Assembly (NCBI GenBank): GCA_948146395.1
Contig: OX411548.1
Span: forward strand, 33,364,912 to 33,428,911
Length of the DNA stretch: 64,000 nt
Direction: 5' to 3'
Origin: Fragum whitleyi
Taxonomy: Eukaryota; Mollusca; Bivalvia; Cardiida; Cardiidae
In this document: positions 15,101 through 27,100 of the stretch, piece after piece
Layout of the letters: the number at the start of each line of letters is the position of its first letter
How positions within the stretch are numbered: position 1 is the stretch's first letter
Position numbers and translations under genes: made by a program
Notes under the pieces: model-generated
What the model was told of the DNA's origin: nothing
Databases searched by the model: none
Seen by the model: only the letters and a program-made list of their open reading frames with translations

Positions 15101-18100
15101 TCATTGGTATCCATCAATTAGATTCTATGAAAATTCACTTTTTACCATATTTGGAAATTAGCCACGCCCATTAAATCCATGTTTTACATTGGATCAAATT
15201 TTCTTGAACAATCTTGAAAGAGGGTCACCCAAGGATCATTCCTGTGAAGTTTGGTTGAAATTCATCGAGTAGTTTGTGAGAAGATTTTTAAAGAAAAAGT
15301 TTACGACCGGACGCACGAATGCACGACGGACACAACGCCATGACAATAGCCCCAGTGGCTTTCAGTCAGTGGAGCTAACTAGTACTCATATAAACAAGTG
15401 CATGTCTTATTGCGATGCAATACAGGAGTCCCCCACCGGATAACAAAAAATCCTTTCTTATGATATATCTCCTAACATTACTTACTAGATCTATAACTGT
15501 ATACAAAATTTGAAGTTGCTAGCACATTAGGTTTTGAACGAAATGTCCCAAACAAGAATATAAGAGTAAAAATAACCAATGGCAAAAACTCCAAAAGTGG
15601 GCGGAGAAGAATGATTCATGTACATGCCACTTGTCCTCAATGAGATCTATAAGTGTACCAAGTTTGAAGTTGCTAGCACTGATGGCTCAGGAGATATGGT
15701 CCGGACAAAAATGTCAGGATAAAAAACAACAACGGACAATAACTAAAAAAGTGGATGTGGCAGAGTAACAGTTCTTGTGCATTACACTTCTTCTCAATGA
15801 GATCTACCAGTGTACAAAGTTTAAGTTGCTAGGGCTTATGGTTTAGGAGATAAGTACGGGAAAAAAAGTAAGGATAGAAACAACAAAGGGCAATAGCTCA
15901 AAAAGTGGACATGGCAGAGTGACAGTTCTTGTACATGACACTTGTCCTCAATGATATCTATAAGTGTAGCATGTTTGGAGTTTCTAGCACTAATGGTTTT
16001 GAAGATATGTTCCAGACAAAAATGTAAAGGCAAAAACAACAAAGGGCAATAACTCAAAAAGTGGACATGGCAGAGTAACAGTTCTTGTACATGACACTTG
16101 TCCTCGATAAGATCTATCAGAGTACAAAGTTTGAAGTTGCTAGCACTTATAGTTTAGGAGATATGATCCAGACAAAAAAGTAAGGGTTAAAACAACAAAG
16201 GGCAATAACTCAAAAAGTGGGCGTGGCAGAATAACAGTTCTTGAACATGACACTTTTCATCAATTAGATCTATAAGTGTACAAAGTTTGAAGTTGCTAGC
16301 ACACATAGTTTAGGAGATATGATCCGGACAAGTATGTAAGGCTAAAAACAACAAAGGGCAATAACTCAAAAAGTGGGTGTGGCAGAGTTATTGATCTTGA
16401 ACATGACACTTCTCCTCAGTGAGATTTATAAGTGTACAAAGTTTGAAGTTGCTAGCACACATAGTTTAGGAGATATGTTCCGGACAAGAATGTAAGGGTA
16501 AAAACAACAAAGGGCAATAACTCAAAAAGTGGGCATGGCAGAGTAAAGGTTCTTGAACATGACACTTCTCCTCAATGAGATCTATAAGTGTACAAAGTTT
16601 GAAGTTGCTAGCACACATAGTTTAGGAGATATGTTCCGGACAAGAATGTAAGGGTAAAAACAACAAAGGGCAATAACTCAAAAAGTGGGCATGGCAGAGT
16701 AACGGTTCTTGAACATGACACTTCTCCTCAATGAGATCTATTAGTGTACCAAGTTTGAAGTTGCTAGCACATATGGTTTAGAAAATAAAGCCCGGACAAA
16801 AGTGTGACGGACAGACGGACGGACAGACAGACAGACGGATGGACAGGCGGAATCGAGCAAACCTATAGTCCCCCAACGGGTAACCGGTGGGGGACTAATA
16901 AGCGAATCTGTTATTTGCTTTTGTTTGAGACAAGCTGATCTTAACCATGTCTAGAATAGAAATGTTATTAAGCTTGCCAGGGCTTGCTTAATTATATTTC
17001 TATTCTAGACTCCGTTAAAATCAGCTTTTCTTGAACAAAATCTCATAACAGATCTTATTTGTATACAATTTGGTTCAAATCTGTTTAGTAGTTTCAGTGG
17101 CGATAAGGTTCGTGCACAAACAGATGGACATACTCACACATAACATAACTGCAGATAAAGGATCTTTTTTAGTTTTTAGATCAAAGTATTTCAATAATGA
17201 TATTACAATCCCTAAGTTGAATATTACAATCCCTAAGTTGATGGTACTCATTGGAATCGCCTCATCAACAATTCAAATAAGCACCCCCTACATAAACTTT
17301 CATGGAGAAATAAACATTTTAGATTGTTTATTTCCGTTTATTTATCGTCGCTGCCATAGCACATGCCCAAATGAGAGACGCCCCCAGAAGACGGTTAGTT
17401 TTTACGGGGGATAGTGCAAGGATACATGATAAAACTACTGCTGAGATCCGCCATGGTTCTTTAACATGCTCGGTGTAAAGCACCGTCTCACGGGGCCTCG
17501 GTTTAACGTCTCATCCGAAAGACAATTAGTTTTGTTAGTGTACCAGCCCGGGAATCAAAACCAGGTGGTCAAACTTCAATGGTTTTGAAGTCTGGTGCTC
17601 TACCAACTGAGCTAATTGGGCTGGTAACATTTTAGACTGGCATTACCCCCCTTTTATCTGTACCACTGACATAATCCACACAATACCATGATAACAATAG
17701 CCAGCCAGCCTTCAACCAAAGGGGCTACAAAGTAAACTGAAAATGCTTGTTATTGAAATAAAGGAGCATGCCTGTATCAGCAATTCCACAGAAGAACCAA
17801 ACCAAATGAACAAAAGTTTGTAATGTAATCATACTTACTTTTGAATATATGTACTACCTAGAATTGCATATTATTGTAGATAAAATAATGTACCTATATT
17901 ATTGTAATGTAATCATACTTACTTTTGAATATATGTATTACCTAGAATTGCATATTATTGTAGATAAAATAATGTACCTATATTTATGTTTAAAATGGAC
18001 TAATACACACAGAGGAAAAGATAAGTTGGGGGTAACCAAATTCCAAAATCTTTATTTCTCAACAAAACCCTATGTTGAGGGTACTCTCATCTCTGTGAGA

Positions 18101-21100
18101 AATTTCCATAAAATACTAATATTAAATAATTTGTAAAACCTGGTAAGTCTGAACATTGTTGAGCCATTCAATCAATAGAAGGCAGAAGAGGGATTTGATT
18201 GTAGAAGACTTCAAATAAAGGTGCACAATACAACAGCATACATTCATAAAAAAAAGTGTGAAATTTCTAACAGAACCAACTTTTCTTATATTATTTCAAA
18301 AAACTTATTGTCAGTACATCAAAATGAAGGTTGAAGGGGGTTGGGGTCTATGTTTATAGGTGTATGAGATGTTTAGATATGTAAGGGAAGTAATAACTTC
18401 TGTCTTTTTATTTTTAAGATACATTATTTATCTCCCATTGACCATTCTTCTAGAAAATGTATCTATTTAGATATTCTTATTTAAGCAAACTTACACAATA
18501 TGTCCATCTCTTTGCATTTACTTGTTTCAAAGTGATATGTTAATACTTTCACTAAACAAAGCTCACTTTGACTGAAAACAACATTTTGAAATCTAAAGTC
18601 TTTAGAATTATTTGTGAAAATTTACTGGGTCTAGCTAAAATTCCACAAAAATATATACTTAGGGACAAAAGTTCTGTATGGTTTAGTTTTGTTCGATAAA
18701 GTTTTTTAATTCCAAAGATAAGGTTTTAAAACTATTGCTGAGCAATACCGGCCCTATCTTCAAACCTTAGGGACTGTGTTCAATGGCACTGGGTCACAAA
18801 TGACATTGATTCATTCCCAACGACGTTATTGACGTTTTAACTTTTTTCAAGCTGCATATGACATAGCAAAGTCAAATTTTGAATGAGAGCCTTTCAGTAT
18901 TGATGATCCTATAGGAAAAGACTAAACCAGAAGACCATGATGGTCCTAGATCGCTCACCTGAGTCTCTTTCACCCCTGGGACATCACATAAATTAAATAA
19001 GCAGATGTCAAAAAGGAGATAATTTCAACATAGGATCATGATCAATACCATGGAATATTTTCAGCCAAGAGCAAGAAGGATGTGCCTTTTCGCTCTTTCA
19101 TTCTATGTAAAAAGGGATGAACCCATCATGCTCAGATGAGCTAAAAGGGATGCGCCCGGATGGAGCCCAAATATGACCCCAGGGTCTTGATATGAATAGA
19201 CTTGGTAGGGAGCCCACTAGATGATGCTACATACCAAATATGAAAGCTGTGTGCCCACTGGTTTCAGATTTTTAAAGATTTTCACTCTTTGATTCTATGT
19301 AAAAAGGGTTGCACCCAGGTGGATCCCAAATGATCTAAGGGTCTTGATATGAACAACCTTGGTAAAGGTCAACTAGATGATGCTACATACCAAATATGAA
19401 AGCTGTCTGCCTTCCGGTGTCAGAGAAGAAGATTTTTGAAGATTTTCCTTTTTTTACCCTTTGTGTTCAGAAGAGCTAAAAGGGATGTGCCCGTGCAAAG
19501 CCCAAATTTGACCCCAGGGTCTTGATATGTACAAACTTGGTAGAGGCCAACTAGATAATGCTACATACCAAATATGAAAGCTGTCTGCCATCTTGTTTCA
19601 GAGAAGAAGCTTTTTAAAGATTTACGCTCTTTGATTCTTTGTATAAAGGGATGTGCCCATGCAAAGCCCTAATATGTCCCCAGGGGTTGATATGAACAAA
19701 CTTGGTAGAGGTCCACTAGATCATGCTACATACCAAATATGAAAGCTGTCTGACTTCTTATTTCAGAGAAGTAGATTTTTGAAGATTTTCCTATTTTCAT
19801 CCTTTTCATTAAGGGTAAAGGGAAAGTTAAGGGTGGATTTCATTTATTTGAATAACTTTGGTAGAACTTGACCAAAGGAACATCCCTGCCATGTTTCATC
19901 AAGATTGGCCCACTGGCTAAGGAGGAGAAGATGTTTAAAGAAATTGTGGACGCCGCAGGCTGCAAAATGCATGACTGATGACGGACATTGTACGCTCACA
20001 ATAGCTCACCTTGAGCGTGAAAGAAATCTAAGAAAGCATGTCTTGAGGTTCATTCCTGTGAAATTTGGTTAAGTTCTAACCGTTTCAGAGAAGAAGAACT
20101 TTTTAAATTTACCATATAAGGCCATTTTGGGGTGACACAAAAGCCTGTAGCACCCAAGTTATCAGTCCAATCAGAATTAAAAGAAGGAATCTGAAAGAGC
20201 AAGTCCTAAGCATCATTCCTGTAAAATTTAGTAGAATTCTGACCAGTAGTTTCTGAGAAGATGTTTTAAAGAACAAGAGGACAATGATGGGCCTATATCG
20301 CTCACCTGAGTAAGTAAACTCATAACTTGTCAACCATGTTATAACAAGCGCTTTGTCAGAATGCAAGTGCTATTAGTGCAGGATGTGTTTGTAACTAATA
20401 TTGAGGTCATATGTAGCATTTGCATGAAGTTTCACGATTCTAGGTCGCTTGGTTTTTGAGTTAAGATTCAAGAAATGAAAATTGAACAAAATTGACTGTG
20501 ACCTTGACCTTTGACCTATATGACCCCAAAACAATAGGGCACTTCCTTGGATCATAAGCAACTTTTGCCTAAAGTTTCATGCTTGTAGGTCACTTGGTTC
20601 TCGAGTTAGAGTCCGGAAACGTAAATTTAACAAAAATTTACTGTGACCTTGACCTTTGACCTATGTACCTCAAAAACAATAGGGCACTTTCTTGGGTCAT
20701 AAGGAATATTTGTATAAAGTTTCATGATTGTAGGCCACTTGGTTCTTGAGTTAGAGTCTGGAAACGAAAATTGAACAAAGGCTGACTGTGACCTTGATCT
20801 TTGACCCACATGACCCAAAAACGATAGGGCACTTCCTTGGGTCATAAGGAACATTTGTATAAAGTTTTATGATTGTAGGTCATTTGGTTCTTGAGTTAGA
20901 GTCCGGAAACGAAAAGGTCTACGGACGGATGGACGGACGGACGGATGGACAGACAGACAGACATACATGGTGAAACCAATATACCCCCTCTACTTCGTAG
21001 GTGGGGGGTATAAATACCAGAGATTGTCTGATATACATTTAGGGTGGATTTAAAAGAAACAGACTTTAATTTCTTCCTACTGCAATTTGAATTTCTTTTT

Positions 21101-24100
21101 AATTGAAAACAAAGTCATTGATGGAATTGAATTTGTTTAACAAGTAAATTAGACCTAAACCTTAAGCATATCCCTGCCAAGTTTAAGATATGCCCAATAG
21201 TTTAGGCAGGATTAACCTGTGATTTTTGGCAATATTTTGACATTTCCAATACCATGGAAACCTGAGATTTTGATTGAATAATATTATTTTAACAATTTTG
21301 GTAGAGCTTCACCCAAAGAACATCCCTACCAAGTTTCAGCTTAATTAGCCCAGTGGTTTAGGAAAAGAAGAAAATTTTCTAAGATTTTCAGCAATTTTCG
21401 GCCATTTACAGCCTTTCTGTTACCATGCAAACCCTAGTTTTTGATAAGATAAAATTCTTTCATCAACTTTTAAAGAACTTCACACAAAGAGCTTCCCTGC
21501 CAAGTTTCAGCTTGATTGGCCTAGTGGTTTAGGAGGAGAAGGTTTTTTTCTAAGATTTTTGGCCATTTATGACCATTTTTCATCCTTTCTGTTTCCATGG
21601 AAACCAGAGTTTTTGATAAGATAAAATTCTTTTAAAAACTTTTTAAAAGCTTCAACCAAGGATTATCTCTGCCAATTTTCAGCTTGATTGGCCTTGTTTT
21701 TTAGGAGAAGAAGATTTTTTTCTAAGATTTTTGGCCATTTTTCAACCTTTCTGTTTCCATGGAACCCAGAGTTTCTGATGAAATGGAATTCTTTTAACAA
21801 CTTTTGAAAAGCTTCACCCAAGGAATTTCTCTGCCAAGTTTCAGCTTGATTGGTCCATGTTTTCAGCATTTTTCAGCCATTTTTCTACCTTTCAGGTACC
21901 ATGGAAACCAGAATTTTTTATGAAATTAAATTCTTTTAACAACTTTTGAAGAGCTCCACCCAAGGAACATCTCTGCCAAGTTTCAGCTCGATTGGCTAAC
22001 TGGTTTAGGAGGAGAAGAATTTTTTCTAAGATTTTCGTGAATTTCAGCCTTTCTGTTACCATGGCAACTAGAGTTATTTATAGAATTAAATTCTTTTAAC
22101 AACTTTTGAAGAGCTTCACCCAATGAATATCCCTGCCAATTAAAGCTTAATTCAGTAAGTGGTTTAGGAGGAGAAGATGTTTAAAGAAATTGTTGATGGA
22201 CAGACAGATGGACAGACAGACGGACGATGAGTGATCACAATAGCTCACCTTGAGCGATTTGGCTCAGGTGAGCTAAAAATTTAATAGACAGACAGATGGA
22301 CAGTTTTACTCATGACGAACACCAGGCCATGACAATAGTCCTGCTGGCCTTCGTCCACTGGAGCTAACAACAAAAAAGATTTACTCACTGTATTAAATTC
22401 ATTAGTTGATGATCTAGACTTTGCTGTGCCTGGTTCAGAGATCTGTCTTTTCCCAATTCTCAGTTTCTTAAATGTTGACAGTAATTTAGCAGTTCTTCCA
22501 GAATCACTCTCACTTCCACTTCTTTCTGACCTCCTGTCTTGTTCTTTTAAATCCTCGACAGAATAAAATGTTGATTTTGCATTACGTTCATACTCATCTT
22601 TTTCAAAGTCTTTCTGAGCACCTTGAACTTCATTATTACCAATCACTGTCCAGCTTCCAGTATTTGATCTATTTATAGAATTCATAGACTGGTTCTTTAA
22701 AAATTCTGTATCACTTCCATCTGAGCACATGGAAAGTAGAGACTGTGTCCTAGCTTTTTTGTCCTCTACACTAGAGACAGACTGACAACCATTTTCACCA
22801 GCAATAACAAGACTTTCATTGGAATTAAAACTGGCCATTGAAGTACTTAAACCTTTACTTAATCTGTCATAAAACACACTGTTCTTTGATTCTTGAGTAC
22901 TTTCTTTTGTAGCTCTACCTGCATAGAAAATATAAGAATAAAGGACAAGAGGGTTAAGATGGCCCTTAAACACCAATTCTTTCTTTTATTGAACAAATAA
23001 ACATGAAACTTCTACTTAGAAACATGTTTTGCTTTGTGGACTTAAGTATTGGTATAAAAATGCTTGTAAAAAAACTGACACCAAGAGTTTTGATGGTAAC
23101 AATGTTCAAGACATTAATTTTTCAAAGGACCTATTCTCAACTGATTTAGTTTTTATGGCTTTTTATGTTTCCTTATCAAGTTAACATCACTATTGAGTTG
23201 AAACTGTGACCTCCAGAGTGTAGATGGTAAAATGACTTAAATTATCTTTTGTGAATTTGTAGTAAAATGTTATTATAAACACACACCTGGCAGTTTTATG
23301 TTACTCAATGCATTTTGGATGGTACTAAACCCAAATATTGATGAAGACAGAGATCGGCCAGAGGGACCTGAATTCAGACTGGAATTACTGCCAGACATCT
23401 CTGATTCAGATAACCGTATTTCTGGTATAACATCCACTCCTGCTCTACCAGGGTCAAAAACTTTGTGAGCATCAGCAGTTTCTGTCTCTTTACCTATTAG
23501 TCCAGCATACTGCTTCTGTGGAAGAAATTATCAAAAATAATGGTATGGTAATATTGATTTCTTTCTCATTTCACATTATTTTTAACTTTAACCCATTCTC
23601 AAACAAACCAACTTTTTCATGCCCTTGAAGAAAAACAATTGGAAAACATTGTGGAAAATGAAGGAAATGCTTATGACAAGCAATTACTTCATTTTTCTCA
23701 ATGATTTCTATGCAGAGAGTGCTTTGACTAGCAAATGTAATTTACTAAAATTGTCATTTGTAACTTCTTGGATTTTGAAAAATTCAACATCACATTACCA
23801 TTTAATCACATGTGAAATAAAGCTTTTAAAAGAGAATTAATTCTAAACCTTTCAGACTTGGTTCATTTTGCAGTAAACAAATGAAATTATGTTTACTTTT
23901 CATGTAAGATAGATATATTTTTTACTAAGTGAACAACAAAAGCTATATTTTTTGAGGAAAATGTAGCTTAAGTTGTTTACACAATGAAAGATAAACCAAT
24001 CTACAAGACTTCATAACAAAAAATACAGAAAACTAAAAAAGTTACTTTTTGAGGCCAGTGTCCTGCAGTATCTGTCCCTACAGACCCTCTGGATAGATTA

Positions 24101-27100
24101 TATAGTTTTCTTTTACTCTGTAAAGCTTGTAACCAGTACATCATCTTCTGTCGACTTCCAGCATCCAAGAAAACATCCTTACCATCTGTCCTGAAGATAA
24201 AAATTACATAAATAAGCAACCTAGATAAGACAATAGCACCGCCTATTTGTGCTTGATGTTGGACTGTTCTCTGGTAGATAGTGGATGAAAATTATAAGTC
24301 AAAACTAGGACAAAATTTGCACAAAAAAAAAGCATTTAAAGTTATTCTCCTTACTAGTATAATTTGCTATTTTGCTAGTGAACATATTTTTCCAGTTTGA
24401 ATTATGATTACCTGCTATGCTTTGAGTAATACTAGTATATCCTCATTTCCCTGAAAAATTTCTTCTCAGAAAGACAAAGATAAAAATATCTCTGTAATGA
24501 TGAATAAATACTTGGCAAAATCCACTAAAAAGTTCTAGATGCACTTTTTGTGAGCCATCTTTCTTTTGAAAATATAATCTACAAAATTTTCTTGCTTTAA
24601 AAAAACAAACAAAACCCTTGTTGAAAAGACTAAGATCAAACTGGGAGTAAGACTAAATAAGACTTCATAAAGCAGAAACATTTTGGGTTCAGCATGACAA
24701 GGGTTGAGGTTCTATCAACTTAAAAATGTTCAGTGCAACATCTTATTTTTCAAACCAGTGGGGCTTCAGATTAGACAGAATGATGACAATCTAAATCTGT
24801 TATTTCTAATCTAAACCTAATGTTGTGGGTACTCAATGGATTTGTCTTGATGAGACAAATCCATAGAGTACCCACAACATAGGATTGATTGACCAATAAT
24901 GAAATATTATGTTTTGAAATCAAAAACATCCCCTTCCTCTGGAGCTCTGAACCAGTATAATATTTTGTTGTCAGGCCATGTAATCCTGTTGTTAAATACA
25001 TAGGTCTAAATTTTGAATTTTGAAAAGAGTTTTAAAGCCAGGAAGGAATTTGATAAGTATTCAGGAACACTTCCATTATCTCAGTGACACAGAGGCTAGC
25101 TGTGTGCAGGTCTGCAGGATGATGCATTTAAATGGCTGAGTGCAAAATCATTGTAACTGCCTTTATGCTTATAGGTAGTAACAACTGTTAATCGCATTAA
25201 AGTTGCAATGGACAGTGGCCCCCAGACTCTTTTAACGGAAGTAGGTTTTCATTTAACCCTTTCCTGTTTTACAAAATTTTAGACCTGTCCAAATTCAAAG
25301 GTTTTGTATATCATATTTTATAGTGGATATAAATTGAAAAACAACCATTCAGTGGGTAGAAAAAAGTGTGGAAAAAGAAGAAATTGCTTGTCAGAAGCAA
25401 TTTCTTCTTTTTTCACAATGTTTTCTCAAGCATAAAGTCACAGGCATGTAAAAAGAAGGGATTAAACAGCAAAGTCTTAATTAACAGCTTTTTTGTGTGT
25501 TGTTTAAAAAAAGATCCTGCTTATGGAAATAACGTAAATTAATGATGGTAAAATTTCATTACTAAGCTTCTTTTCAACAATTTATATCAATTGAATGACT
25601 GGATCATTATGTTTAACAATAAAATACTATAAAAGTGTCATTAAATTAGAAGGGGGCCCCTATGAAATGACGAAAAACTTTCTTATTTGCATGGAGAGGT
25701 ATGCTGGATTTTTACCTAATAAAGGAAAAATATGTTTTTTTAAACATAATGGAAAATAAGAAAAATTCTTTAGGTGATTTCTTCAAAAACTAAGGGTTTT
25801 TTCCTCCCCCTTAAAATTATAAAAAAAAATCAGTGCCTTTTTAACATTTGAAGGCACATTATGCAAATGCAATTGGTCAAAGAGAAATTTCCATGGAAAC
25901 AGCCATTGAACACATGTATAAGGTCTATCAACATGTATGTGGTTTAACGCTATCAGCTGATACTGAGTTTATATTATACTAGACCTAAAACGAATATAAC
26001 TGTTTTATTGAAAAATGCCCATTACCACTCAAGGGAAGATTACTCTAGCATGAAAACGAGCATGGAAAGGTACCTTCAAATTTTGATATGACTATACAAT
26101 ATTAATCTTCAACATATGTAAACAAGAAAAAAATTCATTAGGGGGAAAAATAACGCCATGTGTCCATTGCTACCTTAATATAGAACTAAGCATGGTTTCT
26201 TCTGAAAACTACTGTTATTCAAAATAAATCCATTTTCAAATAATTCCTAATGTCAATGATAGGAAAACATTTCTGGATAAAAAGAAATTGTGTCCTAACA
26301 CCATTGTTTCCTTTGCCCTCAATTAATTGTAACAAGATACACCCCTTACACTGCTAGGTGTACAAGTATGTAAAACAATAAAGCATGAAAGCATGTCTGG
26401 TTTGATAACATCAAACTTTGCCATTCTGTTCTATATGAAATATACAAGTATAGAACAACCAGATGATATATCTAACAACAGACTGCACAAATATTCAGGC
26501 TGATCTTTAACCATGTCTAATGTCAAAACAGGAAACAGTTTTGCAAATTGCACCTCTTTGAAAATAAAAACATGTTTGCCAAAGTGAAGAATTACACCTA
26601 CTTGATCTCAAACACACCAGGCTTGTCAACATTTCCCCCATCAAAGTAGAAGGAAGCTGTGTCTATATTGAACTCTCCTACAGGGCACAGGTCCATTGGA
26701 TGTCTGTGATAAACAGAAATTGATTAACAACCATCCTGTTGAATTTTAATTTTGTTTCAAACAACCAGTTTGGCTCAAGTTTCTCACACAATATTAAGCA
26801 GAAAGCAGGCGGTCATATCTTGTGCTGTTGGCCTAGGAAATGCTGTTTACTGGAATCGTAGATACGATGTTTTGGTATAATAATACAGAAATTAATGCAG
26901 CTTCATTCAACTCATCCTCTCGTTCCAAGGGTGGCAAACAGTCGAGGTAGTGTGCAAATAAATGTACTGGCAGTCAGTATCTTAACTTATTTAATCTTAC
27001 CAAGAATTATCCGAACAACTGAAGACAATAAAACTATGTCATTTCAAATCTCTTGTTGGACATGTTGTTACAAATTAAACAACGTCATTGGGATTTCCTG

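Noticed and set aside
17550..17632. A functional tRNA gene on the minus strand
   Set aside because: Box A is good, but the anticodon stem does not form, the variable region is too long and the acceptor pairs poorly; it continues into a SINE body.
22281..22976. The whole 231-residue open frame as one coding exon
   Set aside because: Only 22389-22918 lies between a good acceptor and a GTGAGT donor in phase with neighbours; the frame outside includes repeat and intron sequence.
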